The translations under genes and the position numbers were made by a program. This document shows, one piece after another, positions 15,188 to 23,779 of a stretch of DNA of 64,000 bases (the stretch's first letter is position 1; each line of letters begins with the position of its first letter). Origin of the DNA: an uncultured Oscillospiraceae bacterium (lineage in GTDB: Bacteria; Bacillota; Clostridia; Oscillospirales; Oscillospiraceae); assembly GCA_934646005.1 (NCBI GenBank), contig CAKUED010000011.1, positions 35,575 through 99,574 on the forward strand, in the 5' to 3' direction. Under the pieces are notes generated by a model. It did no database searches. It worked only from the letters and a program-made list of their open reading frames with translations, and had not been told where the DNA came from.

Positions 15188-16276
15188 ATGAAACAGTACA
15201 AAGTCGGGATCATCGGGGCAACGGGCATGGTCGGTCAGCGGTTCGTGCTGCTGTGCGCAAAGCATCCGTGGTTCAAGCTCACCGTGCTCGCCGCGAGCGA
15301 ACACAGCGCGGGCAAGACCTACCGCGACGCCATCGGCAGCCGCTGGCACATGACGGACGCCATGCCGGATGAGGCAGCCGGCATGATCGTGATGGACGCG
15401 GAGAAGGACGCGGAGAAGATCGCCGAGGCGGTCGATTTTGTGTTCTGCGCGGTCAACATGAAAAAAGACGAAATTAAGGCGCTCGAAGAGCGCTACGCCA
15501 GGCTGGAATGCCCGGTCGTATCCAACAACTCCGCGCACCGCTGGACGCCCGACGTGCCGATGGTCGTGCCGGAGATCAACGCCGACCACATCAGCATCAT
15601 CGACGCCCAGCGCAGGCGCCTCGGCACAAAGCGCGGCTTCATCGCCGTCAAGTCCAATTGCAGCCTGCAAAGCTATGTTCCGGCGCTCCATCCGCTGCTG
15701 AAATTCGGCATCGACCGCGCGCTGGTGTGCACCTATCAGGCGATCTCCGGCGCGGGCAAGACATTTGAGACCTGGCCCGAGATGATCGACAATGTCATCC
15801 CCTACATCGGCGGCGAGGAAGAAAAATCCGAGCAGGAGCCGCTGAAGCTCTGGGGTCACATCGACGGCGACCAGATCGTCTGCGCCGACGGTCCGTCCAT
15901 CACCGCGCAGTGCCTGCGCGTGCCGTGCTCCGACGGGCACATGGCGGCGTGCTTTGTGAAATTCGCGGGCGAAAAGCCGTCCATTGACGAGATCAAGTCC
16001 ATTTGGGCGAATTTCAGCGGTCGTGCGCAGGAGCTGAAGCTCCCCTCCGCGCCGGAGCATTTCCTGCACTACTTTGAGGAAGCCGACCGTCCGCAGACGA
16101 AGCTCGACCGTATGCTCGAGGGCGGCATGGCGGTGTCCATCGGTCGCCTGCGCGAAGATACGCAGTATGACTACAAGTTCGTGTGCCTGTCTCACAATAC
16201 CCTGCGCGGCGCGGCCGGCGGTGCGGTGCTGCTGGCGGAGCTGCTGTGCGCAGAAGGATATATCACAACAAAATAA
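15188..16276 (+). CDS. asd: Aspartate-semialdehyde dehydrogenase (archaeal/fungal-type)
   Basis: 362 residues; reduces aspartyl phosphate to the semialdehyde, the branch point for lysine, threonine and methionine. The NADP-binding start is YKVGIIGATGMVGQRFV; the catalytic Cys (about 158) lies in KSNCSLQSYVPAL; GAGKTFETWPEMIDNVIPYI and VPCSDGHMAACFV belong to the archaeal/fungal subgroup rather than the E. coli one. ATG 15188 has a GAGGA box upstream; longer extensions would start inside the leader. dapA follows after 19 bases, so the two form an operon feeding diaminopimelate and lysine. Confidence 0.95.
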   Translation: MKQYKVGIIGATGMVGQRFVLLCAKHPWFKLTVLAASEHSAGKTYRDAIGSRWHMTDAMPDEAAGMIVMDAEKDAEKIAEAVDFVFCAVNMKKDEIKALEERYARLECPVVSNNSAHRWTPDVPMVVPEINADHISIIDAQRRRLGTKRGFIAVKSNCSLQSYVPALHPLLKFGIDRALVCTYQAISGAGKTFETWPEMIDNVIPYIGGEEEKSEQEPLKLWGHIDGDQIVCADGPSITAQCLRVPCSDGHMAACFVKFAGEKPSIDEIKSIWANFSGRAQELKLPSAPEHFLHYFEEADRPQTKLDRMLEGGMAVSIGRLREDTQYDYKFVCLSHNTLRGAAGGAVLLAELLCAEGYITTK

Positions 16277-16295
16277 AGCGTAAAGGGGTCTTAGG

Positions 16296-17168
16296 ATGAA
16301 GCAGCCTGTTTTTGAAGGCGTTGCGACCGCGCTGGTCACGCCCTTCCAAAGCAGTACCGTCGATTATCCAAAACTCAAACAGTTGCTGGACTTCCAGCTC
16401 GCCAGCGGTGTGGACGCCATCGTCGTCTGCGGCACGACCGGCGAAGCCGCCACCATGACGCCGCAGGAGCAGCTCGGCGTGATTGCGCACTGCATCCGCT
16501 ATGTGGCGGGGCGCTGCAAGGTCATCGCGGGCACGGGCAGTAATTCCACCGCCCACTGTCTGGAAACGAGCCGCGTCGCCGCGTCAATCGGCGCGGACGC
16601 ACTGCTGCTGGTCACGCCGTACTACAACAAGTGTACGCAGGCAGGGCTCATCGCGCACTATCTGAGCGTTGCCGACGCGGTGAACATCCCGGTCATCCTC
16701 TACAACGTCCCCAGCCGCACGGGCGTGGACATCAGCGTGGACACCTACCGCGTGCTCGCCGAGCACCCGAACATCGGCGGCGTGAAGGAAGCGTCGGCAA
16801 GCGTGTGCAAAACGGCGCGCATTCTGGACGCGTGCGGCGACCAGCTCCCCGTCTGGTCGGGAAACGACGACGAGGCTGTGCCGATGATGTCCGTGGGCGC
16901 GAAGGGGCTGATCTCCGTCCTGTCGAACATCCGCCCGAAGCAGACGCTGGAGATGATCCGTGCCTGTCAGCACGGCGATTTTGAAAAAGCCGGGCGGATG
17001 CAGGTGGCGCTGATGCCGCTCATCGACGCGCTGTTCTGCGAGGTCAATCCCATTCCCGTGAAGCAGGCGCTGAATCTGGCGGGCTTTGACGTAGGTCTCC
17101 CCCGCCTGCCGCTCACGCCGCTCTCCGAGGCGAACATCCAGAGGCTCAAGACGCTGCTTGCGTCGTAA
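16296..17168 (+). CDS. dapA: 4-hydroxy-tetrahydrodipicolinate synthase
   Basis: 290 residues, DapA family TIM barrel condensing aspartate semialdehyde with pyruvate. GTTGEAATM binds pyruvate, the catalytic Tyr is in TPYYNK, YNVPSRTG follows, and the Schiff-base Lys is K164 in IGGVKEAS. Length and motif order are standard. It is second in the asd-dapA operon, and the terminator starts 8 bases after the stop. Confidence 0.96.
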   Translation: MKQPVFEGVATALVTPFQSSTVDYPKLKQLLDFQLASGVDAIVVCGTTGEAATMTPQEQLGVIAHCIRYVAGRCKVIAGTGSNSTAHCLETSRVAASIGADALLLVTPYYNKCTQAGLIAHYLSVADAVNIPVILYNVPSRTGVDISVDTYRVLAEHPNIGGVKEASASVCKTARILDACGDQLPVWSGNDDEAVPMMSVGAKGLISVLSNIRPKQTLEMIRACQHGDFEKAGRMQVALMPLIDALFCEVNPIPVKQALNLAGFDVGLPRLPLTPLSEANIQRLKTLLAS

Positions 17169-17176
17169 GTACATAG

Positions 17177-17212
17177 AAAAAGAGCATTGCCCGCTCGGGC
17201 AATGCTCTTTTT
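17177..17212. terminator. Terminator after asd-dapA
   Basis: AAAAAGAGCATTGCCC (17177-17192) pairs perfectly with 17197-17212 around GCTC. Flanking A and T runs make it usable by the convergent exported-protein gene as well. Confidence 0.9.
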
Positions 17213-17219
17213 ATGTGTG

Positions 17220-20200
17220 TTACGAATTGTTCACATGCACGAGCGCTGCGTTTCGCATGGGAACGTAGCGCGTGCCGTCAAGAACGTAGACCTTGTAGGT
17301 GTCGCCCGGCTGGGGGTTGGCAAACGACGCCTCGATCGTCCACGTCTTGCCGGACAGGACCGCCGTCTGATATTTGAGACCCGCGAACTTTCCGGCGGCG
17401 TTAAAGCGGACGATCAGCACCGACGCTTCCTTTTCGGACTTCGGACCGGCGGCGATGTCTGCCGTGACCGTCGTTTCCGCCTCACTCTCCGTGACCTTCG
17501 TGCCGACGTCCACGGCAGTGCCCCCGATCAGGCGCACGTAGCGGTTGCCTTTGTTCCGGAATGCGTCCGCGATTTTATCCGTGCTCACTGCCACTGCGTC
17601 CGCGCCATTCGTATCCGCGCCCGCGTAGACGGTGCAGTTATCGGCGATGATCGTGCCGCCGTCGGTGTCCTCCATTTTAATGGGAGCGATCGATGCCGCC
17701 TTTGCGCCGATCCGCACGATCACCGTGCTGTTGTTGATCTCAAGATTGTCCACAAGCACCGTATGAACCAGCGTCGGTTTTCCATCATCACCCCTTGCAA
17801 GGCTATCTCCTGTTTCTTGTTCTTGAATGCCATAACCGAGTTCAGAATAAACCTCCAGCTTGGCATCGCTTATAGCGAGCTTTCCGGGGATTTTGGTGAT
17901 ACCGTAGTTTTTCAGGTTCATATCCGTCACTTTCAGTGCGGGGTATTGGTCCGTCTCTATTTTTACTCTATCCTTTTCTTTCCCATATATATATTGAAAG
18001 CCCGTACCAACGTTTTCTGCTTTCACGCTGCCGCCTTCGATGGAAAGATAGCCGGTGACAAAAGCCTCATGGCGGCTGCCCTTTGCAACTACGTTCGCGT
18101 TGTCCTTGATCGTCGTTACATACGTAACATCAATGGCAGCGCATTTTGAATTTCCATCTTCGCCGTCATCGACGTAAGCATAGATCGAGCTGTTGCCCGA
18201 TACGTTCAAATCGCCAGCATTCAGCGCCCCCAGCTCAGTCGCTGTCATGTCGCTAAAACTAGCTTTGACATTGTTATTATTGATACAGGAGGTGACAATG
18301 CTGCAATTTCCACCAACATCCATCTGCCAGGGCGCGTGGATCGTAGCCTTGTTCGGATAATCCGCGTGCGCATACAGTGCGCCGTCGCCCGTGAACATGA
18401 CCGCTTCGCACGAGATCGCCATTTTGCCGGCAACAGTCGTGCTCAACGTGTTTTCACCGACCAGATTGATGGTGAAGCCCTCATAATCACCTTTCAAGTA
18501 AATGATCGCGCTCTGACCGCCTGTCTCCGTCAATGTCACGTTATCCAATGTCAAAATGTTGGTCGCCGGGTCATAGGAGATCTTGCCCTCATAGGAAACT
18601 CCGCTGTCCTTCAGCACGTCCGCTGCGTTCAGTTTGGTGAGCTGGACACCGGCGATATAAACCGCTGGAACGTTAGGACCGGCGCTTATCTTGCCTGTTT
18701 TTTCGCTTACCAAGCTGCCCGCGAAACCATCGCAGGTCACAACACAGTAAATCTGGTAATCGACATCAGCCGAGTGCAAGGTGTAGTTTGGATAGACTGC
18801 ACCATTGATCGTAGTCTCCGTGCCGTAGCGATAGCGATACCACTGATAAACAGGCTCGTCGCCGCTGCCCAAATTACCGTTCTTGATCGTCGCAGTCAGT
18901 TTGTAATCCTTCTCCAGCGTGCCGGAAATGACGAGTTCGCCCTTCAGGACCGGCTCGCCGTTGGGGTCAAACGTTGCGCCGCCCTTGACCCAGTAGGCGT
19001 CTTTCATTTCCACGCGATTTCCTTCGCTGTCTGTGCAGGTGTAGCCGAGCGCCCACTTGATAGCGTTGTAGGAAACGCGGTCGTTGCCATTGCGGGCGTT
19101 CGTTTCGACGTACACATAGCCGCCGTTCATATGCACCTCGCCATAGCCGGTCGCACCGGCTGTGAACAGATGCCCGTTGTAGCCGCCGACGGTCTGCACA
19201 TGGTACTGCGTGCTGCTCGCCGCATTCTCGCCCGTGACGCCGTTCAGCGTAATGTTGTCGCCCGAGGAAATGCCCGTCACGTTGGGGTAGCCGTTCGCCT
19301 GCTGGGCAAGCAGGCTCGGGTTGATGGTCACAGGACCTGTGATGCCGCGCACGGTGATGTTCGTATCCACCGCGCCGATGGTCACAGCGCCGTCTTCCAG
19401 CACGGCGCTGGAGGGGTCGCGCACCTCCTTGGCGCGGATGCCGATCGCGGTCGCCGCGCCGAGGACGTTGATGTTGAGCTGCGGCGTGGTCTCGCAATTT
19501 TCTGCCGCGTCAATGGTCAGATCGCCGTAGCTCATAATGCCGTAGCACCTGCCGGTGAGCGGCGTGCTGGTCTCCAGATCACGGACCAGATCGCGGTCAC
19601 GCGCGTAGTTTTTCATATTGATGTTGACCACCGCACCATCTTCCAGCACGATGTGCAGCTCCGCGTTGGAGTAAATGCCGACCGCTTCGCCGTAACCGAT
19701 CGTCTGGCAGCCGTGCGTGATCGTGACCGTGCCGCCGAGCGTCAGCGTGCGCGTTGCGGAATCGTAGCTCATCCAGCCCGCGTCATCGCCGACGTGCTTG
19801 TATGCGAGGTCCTTGCTCTTGTCGATGGCAATGCCGTCCACGCTCAAGCCGGTGTAGACCGAAACGTCGTTATCCGTCGTGACCGCGTCAACGGGCGTGG
19901 AGATGGCGATGGCTTTCGCCGGACCGGCGGCATACTCCGTCGTGGCAGCGGTACGCGCATAGACCGTATAGGCTTTGCGCGGCGTCAGACCCGTGAACAG
20001 CGTCTCCTTCTGCCAGCCGATGGACGGCAGATTGGCATTAAACGAGCCGAGCGCATACTCGACCTCCTGACCACCGGGGTTGCTGCCTTGGATGCTCGCC
20101 GCCGTGACCGTGATGGTATAGGGCGTTTTGGAGAGCTCTGCAAAGCTGCTTGCGTCGATGCTCGCGCCCGTTTTTAGATCGTGCTCCACATTCACATAGG

Positions 20201-21110
20201 TATACAGACCGTTGTCGATGGCGTCATACGCAGTATAGCCCGCGCCGGTGCGGTCTTCGCTGCCCATCAGCGCCGAATTGCCCACGGGCGAATACAGCGG
20301 CGGCAGACTCAGTGCCACGGCAAGCTCCGCCTCGCCGCAGTAGGCGGTGAAATTGCCTTCAAATTCCGCGCCCTTTACGCTATAGTTCCACTCCGAGAGC
20401 AGCATTTTGCCGTACACGCCAAAGCTCGACGCGCCGCCGAAGTCCGTGCCCGCGATGAGCGTGCCCGTGCGCGGGGCGATCTCAGGATGGTTATCCTCCA
20501 TCGAGCCCTGATTATAAATACCGGCGCTGGTCTTATTATAGCCGCATTCGCCGCCCAGGAGCGTGACCGTGCCCTTGCCGCTCATTGTGACCGCGCCATA
20601 AGAAAGCAAACCGAAGCTGTGACCGACAGATTCGCCGCTCTTCACTTCCAGATCGCCGTCGCCGCAGAACGTAATGTCCTGATACTCATTCCCGACCGCA
20701 ATACCGGCGCAGTCCGCGTTGAACTCGCCCCAGCCGGTGAGATCGACGGTATTTTCGCCGATCAGGATGAGGTTGATCGTGCCGTCCGTATGGATGCCAG
20801 CCCAGATGCCCGCCTGATTTAAACGCCCGACCACGCCGTAGCGCGACCAGCTAAAGCCTTTGATGTCGGCGTTGTTCAGCGTCAGGTCTTTCGTGCCTGC
20901 CGTGTAGGCGACGTTATAGTCGCTTGCCGACGCGCCGTCCGTTGTCAGCTTACCGTCTGCCGTGGTCTTCCAGTAGCCGCCGCCGATGATGCTCGTGCCG
21001 CCGACTTCCAGCACCGTGGGCGTTTCGAACATCCCCGCCGACGCCATTGTCGGCAGCAGCGCCAGCACCAGGCAGCACGCCAGCAGCAGGCTGACCATCC
21101 GTTTTTTCAT
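17220..21110 (-). CDS. Large exported repeat protein, probable beta-solenoid surface protein
   Basis: 1296 residues with a signal peptide (MKKRMVSLLLACC..., likely cleaved after ASA at 25). The body repeats a pattern of short strands: LTLNNADIKG, INLILIGENTVDL, CGDGDLEVKSG, then again LTLGGTVTITHG, LHIVLEDGAVVNI, and LTLDNVTLTETGG, INLVGENTLST. This alternation of 'value', 'GENT' and 'GDG' strands looks like a parallel beta-helix of the kind annotated as carbohydrate-binding. The C-terminal part carries YKVYVLDGTRYVPM. No SLH, LPXTG or catalytic motif is visible, so how it stays on the cell is unclear. GGAAGGAG precedes ATG 21110. It is monocistronic with a hairpin-rich leader. Specific function unknown. 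Confidence 0.75.
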   Translation of the reverse strand: MKKRMVSLLLACCLVLALLPTMASAGMFETPTVLEVGGTSIIGGGYWKTTADGKLTTDGASASDYNVAYTAGTKDLTLNNADIKGFSWSRYGVVGRLNQAGIWAGIHTDGTINLILIGENTVDLTGWGEFNADCAGIAVGNEYQDITFCGDGDLEVKSGESVGHSFGLLSYGAVTMSGKGTVTLLGGECGYNKTSAGIYNQGSMEDNHPEIAPRTGTLIAGTDFGGASSFGVYGKMLLSEWNYSVKGAEFEGNFTAYCGEAELAVALSLPPLYSPVGNSALMGSEDRTGAGYTAYDAIDNGLYTYVNVEHDLKTGASIDASSFAELSKTPYTITVTAASIQGSNPGGQEVEYALGSFNANLPSIGWQKETLFTGLTPRKAYTVYARTAATTEYAAGPAKAIAISTPVDAVTTDNDVSVYTGLSVDGIAIDKSKDLAYKHVGDDAGWMSYDSATRTLTLGGTVTITHGCQTIGYGEAVGIYSNAELHIVLEDGAVVNINMKNYARDRDLVRDLETSTPLTGRCYGIMSYGDLTIDAAENCETTPQLNINVLGAATAIGIRAKEVRDPSSAVLEDGAVTIGAVDTNITVRGITGPVTINPSLLAQQANGYPNVTGISSGDNITLNGVTGENAASSTQYHVQTVGGYNGHLFTAGATGYGEVHMNGGYVYVETNARNGNDRVSYNAIKWALGYTCTDSEGNRVEMKDAYWVKGGATFDPNGEPVLKGELVISGTLEKDYKLTATIKNGNLGSGDEPVYQWYRYRYGTETTINGAVYPNYTLHSADVDYQIYCVVTCDGFAGSLVSEKTGKISAGPNVPAVYIAGVQLTKLNAADVLKDSGVSYEGKISYDPATNILTLDNVTLTETGGQSAIIYLKGDYEGFTINLVGENTLSTTVAGKMAISCEAVMFTGDGALYAHADYPNKATIHAPWQMDVGGNCSIVTSCINNNNVKASFSDMTATELGALNAGDLNVSGNSSIYAYVDDGEDGNSKCAAIDVTYVTTIKDNANVVAKGSRHEAFVTGYLSIEGGSVKAENVGTGFQYIYGKEKDRVKIETDQYPALKVTDMNLKNYGITKIPGKLAISDAKLEVYSELGYGIQEQETGDSLARGDDGKPTLVHTVLVDNLEINNSTVIVRIGAKAASIAPIKMEDTDGGTIIADNCTVYAGADTNGADAVAVSTDKIADAFRNKGNRYVRLIGGTAVDVGTKVTESEAETTVTADIAAGPKSEKEASVLIVRFNAAGKFAGLKYQTAVLSGKTWTIEASFANPQPGDTYKVYVLDGTRYVPMRNAALVHVNNS

Positions 21111-21149
21111 GTGAGCTCTCTCCTTCCGATTCCACCCCAGAAGGTGATC

Positions 21150-21214
21150 GTGTCTCTCTCAAAGAGAGAGACACGAGACCCATGGGTCTCGCCGCGGCGG
21201 GTCGCTGCCGCCGC
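21150..21214 (-). promoter_or_regulatory. Three consecutive hairpins in the leader of the exported-protein gene
   Basis: In minus-strand RNA order: GCGGCGG/CCGCCGC (21214-21194), the 18-bp palindrome CGAGACCCATGGGTCTCG (21191-21174), and GTGTCTCTCTC/GAGAGAGACAC (21174-21150). The first two are separated by two bases and the last two share one base. They lie between a TATTAT-like -10 (about 21233-21238) and the ribosome-binding site. No known riboswitch class was recognised. Confidence 0.6.
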
Positions 21215-21324
21215 GTCTGATATTGCGACTTTATAATAGCAGCTATTCTGCCGCCATGTGCAAAGGCGGCACGAAATGTATGGTTTTCGTGCCCGAAATG
21301 TCGCATGCACGCCATAAAAAGGAA

Positions 21325-21348
21325 AAGCCCCCGGCAAGCCGGGGGCTT
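21325..21348 (-). terminator. Terminator of the comM-thiI-pncC operon
   Basis: AAGCCCCCGGC (21325-21335) pairs with GCCGGGGGCTT (21338-21348); on the minus strand it is followed by TTCCTTTTTATGG. Confidence 0.8.
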
Positions 21349-21352
21349 AGGG

Positions 21353-22087
21353 TCATTTTTTCTCGTGGCGGCGCTCCTCCCACGACTCGCGCGCTTCCTT
21401 CAGAAGCTCGGGCAGCGGGCGCGCCGTGCGCAGCGGGAAGAGGAAGTTTTTTCGCTCGCGCAGCTCCTCCTGCCGCTTCTGCACCTGCGATTTCAGGCGC
21501 TCGACGCGGATGATGACGTCGTGCTCGTCGGCAAACTGCCGCAGCTTGGACACCAGATGCGCCGAATACACCACGTCGATCGTGAACACGCCGAAGAAAA
21601 AGCCAATGACGAATGAAAACGCCAGATTTTCCGACAGCCAGCGCAGCGCGTTCAGAATGTACGGATGCACACAGAAATAATACACCGCGCTGATGACCGC
21701 CCAGAAGAACGAAAACAGCGGGCAGATGAGCCCCTGAATATTTCCCCAGCGGCGGCTGTAGTCCCACAGGCGGACGTGCAGCACCTTGAGCGAGACGATA
21801 CCCGCGATGTACTCGATGACCGTCATGCTCAGCGCCATCGCGGCGAACAGCGCGATGCGCCCGCCCGCGGTGCGGACATTCCAGCGCTCGCCGAGCAGCG
21901 CCAGCAAAAACAGGATGCACAGCCCAAAGCCGTACAGAGGCACATACGGTCCGACGCAAAAGCCGGGGTTGATCCATTTATGCTCCGGGTTCGTGCCGGA
22001 GAAAAACTTGCGGAAGAACAGCTCCAGCACCCAGCCGAACGTCGAGCCGATAAAAAACAGATACGCAAGACAGAGAAAGAAATTCAT
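21353..22087 (-). CDS. CmpB-type putative ABC transporter permease membrane protein
   Basis: 244 residues with about six hydrophobic segments, then a charged coiled tail (RVERLKSQVQKRQEELRERKN). The sequence WVLELFFRKF, the CVGPYVPLYGFG region and WDYSRRWGNIQGLICPLFSFFW match the family called putative ABC transporter permease (PF06541, ABC_trans_CmpB). Start ATG 22087 has GAGGA 7 bases upstream and overlaps the pncC stop by 4 bases (ATGA), so the two are coupled. No ATPase partner is nearby; transport function is unproven for this family. Confidence 0.75.
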   Translation of the reverse strand: MNFFLCLAYLFFIGSTFGWVLELFFRKFFSGTNPEHKWINPGFCVGPYVPLYGFGLCILFLLALLGERWNVRTAGGRIALFAAMALSMTVIEYIAGIVSLKVLHVRLWDYSRRWGNIQGLICPLFSFFWAVISAVYYFCVHPYILNALRWLSENLAFSFVIGFFFGVFTIDVVYSAHLVSKLRQFADEHDVIIRVERLKSQVQKRQEELRERKNFLFPLRTARPLPELLKEARESWEERRHEKK

Positions 22088-22581
22088 AAGCATTCCTCAG
22101 AATTTGACAAGGCTTCCAGCAGCAGCGCAAAGATCGCCTGCGCTGCCGCCTCGCGCACCGCCGCGCGGTCGCCCGTGAGGTGCAGCTCCTGCACCAAGCA
22201 CCCGGCGGCGCGGTCCAGAGCGATATACACAAGCCCCACGGGTCGCCCCGTGCCGTCGCCGTCAGGTCCGGCGAGACCCGTCACGCTCACGGCGATGTCC
22301 GCGCCCAGCAGCCGCCGCGCGCCGCGCGCCATCTCCCCCGCCGTTTCGGCGGAAACGGCAGTGTACTGCGCGAGCGTATCGCGCGAAACGCCGAGCACGC
22401 GGTGCTTAATTTCATTCGTATAGCTGATCACGCCGCCCACATAGACGCTCGACGCGCCGGGGACGTCCGTGATGAGCTTGCCGACCAGTCCGCCGGTGCA
22501 CGACTCCGCTGTACAGAGCGTAAGATGTTCGGCGTTCAGCCTTTGCAGCACCTCGGCTGCGGAAATTTTAGCGCTGCTCAT
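22084..22581 (-). CDS. pncC: CinA C-terminal-domain protein, nicotinamide-nucleotide amidase-like
   Basis: 165 residues, the stand-alone CinA C-terminal domain (PF02464). Family motifs: LTLCTAESCTGGLVGKLITDVPGAS with the catalytic Ser/Thr/Lys set, YTNEIKHRVLGV, and VSVTGLAGPDGDGTGRPVGLVYIAL. Members deamidate NMN to NaMN in NAD recycling; the CinA N-terminal domain is absent. The ATG overlaps the last 14 bases of thiI and lacks an independent ribosome-binding site, so translational coupling is likely. Longer in-frame extension lies within thiI and is rejected. Confidence 0.88.
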   Translation of the reverse strand: MSSAKISAAEVLQRLNAEHLTLCTAESCTGGLVGKLITDVPGASSVYVGGVISYTNEIKHRVLGVSRDTLAQYTAVSAETAGEMARGARRLLGADIAVSVTGLAGPDGDGTGRPVGLVYIALDRAAGCLVQELHLTGDRAAVREAAAQAIFALLLEALSNSEECL

Positions 22582-23752
22582 AATAGCGAAGCTGCATTTT
22601 TTCGGTGTTCTCGATGGCGCGCGCCACGAGTGCGTCCACGTCGAGCTTTGCCTCCTCCGCCTCCACAAGCGCGAGGACGGGCTTTGTCTTGGGGTGCTTG
22701 GGCGTAAAGACGGTACAGCAGTCCTCATAGGGCAGGATGGACGTTTCCATCGTGCCGATCCTGCGCGCGCGGGTGACGATCTCTTCCTTATCCATGCCGA
22801 TGAGCGGGTGGAAGATGGGCATATGCACCACAGCGCCTGTGACCGCCATGGCGTCCATCGTCTGGCTGGCGACCTGACCGAGATTTTCGCCGGTGACAAG
22901 GCTCTTTGCGCCGTGGTCACGGCCGATCGCCTCCGCGATGCGCATCATAAACCTGCGCATGATGATGGTGAAATATTCCTCGCGGCAGTGGTCGCGGATG
23001 GCTTCCTGAATTTCGGTAAAGCCGACGATGTCCAGCGTCATGCGCCCGCAGTAGCGCGTCATGAGGCGCGCCAGCTCGATGACCTTTTCCTTGGCGCGCT
23101 CGGACGTGTACGGGTACGAGAAGAAGTGGATGGCTTCGATCTCCACACCGCGCTTGGCGATCATATAGCCCGCGACCGGCGAGTCGATGCCGCCGGAGAG
23201 CAGCAGTGCCGCCCGTCCGCCCGTGCCGGTGGGCAGTCCGCCCGCGCCGGGGACGGCAGGTCCGTGCACATACGCGGCAAAATCGCGCACCTCGATGTTG
23301 ACCAGATAATCCGGGTCATGCACATCGACCGCGACGTGCGGATACGCCTCGGCGATACGCCCGCCGATCTCCTGCGAAATTTGAATGGAGTTGAGCGGGA
23401 AGGCTTTGTCGGAGCGCTTGGACTCGACCTTGAAGCTCTTGGCATTCGTCAGATCGTCGCCGAGGTATTCCGTGACGGCGTGAAAAATGGCGTCCAGCGT
23501 TTTGTCGCACGCGCGGCAGCGGCACATCGACGCAACGCCAAACAGCGTCCCGCACGCCTCCCACGCGCCGTCCAGATCACACGCGTCGTCCTGCGGCTCA
23601 ATGTAGAGCGCGGACTGCATGATATAGACCTTGAAATTGCCGAAGCACGCCATCCGGCGGCGGGCGTTTTGCTTGAGCTTATCCTCAAACGTGCGGCGGT
23701 TCGCGCCCTTAAGGACGATCTCACCGAGCTTGAGCAGGAACATTTCTTTCAT
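22568..23752 (-). CDS. thiI: tRNA 4-thiouridine synthase ThiI
   Basis: 394 residues. The ferredoxin-like/THUMP region (about 1-165, KLGEIVLKGANRRTFE...) is followed by the PP-loop AANH domain with LLLSGGIDSPVAGYM (about 182-196) that adenylates tRNA U8. The rhodanese domain of the E. coli enzyme is absent, as in most Firmicutes, so sulfur must come from a partner cysteine desulfurase, not seen here. AAGGAAG is 8 bases before the ATG. Middle of the operon comM-thiI-pncC-CmpB-type gene. Confidence 0.94.
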   Translation of the reverse strand: MKEMFLLKLGEIVLKGANRRTFEDKLKQNARRRMACFGNFKVYIMQSALYIEPQDDACDLDGAWEACGTLFGVASMCRCRACDKTLDAIFHAVTEYLGDDLTNAKSFKVESKRSDKAFPLNSIQISQEIGGRIAEAYPHVAVDVHDPDYLVNIEVRDFAAYVHGPAVPGAGGLPTGTGGRAALLLSGGIDSPVAGYMIAKRGVEIEAIHFFSYPYTSERAKEKVIELARLMTRYCGRMTLDIVGFTEIQEAIRDHCREEYFTIIMRRFMMRIAEAIGRDHGAKSLVTGENLGQVASQTMDAMAVTGAVVHMPIFHPLIGMDKEEIVTRARRIGTMETSILPYEDCCTVFTPKHPKTKPVLALVEAEEAKLDVDALVARAIENTEKMQLRYYEQR

Positions 23753-23779
23753 GGCGGTTCTTCCTTTGTAAATAGAATA

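Noticed and set aside
15048..15188. Lysine riboswitch in the asd leader
   Set aside because: I looked for AGAGGUGC, GAAAGG...GCCGAA and CUGUC in order; none are present, only small hairpins.
18336..20177. 613-codon plus-strand open frame opposite the exported repeat protein
   Set aside because: Antisense shadow; the minus frame has a signal peptide, ribosome-binding site and repeats.
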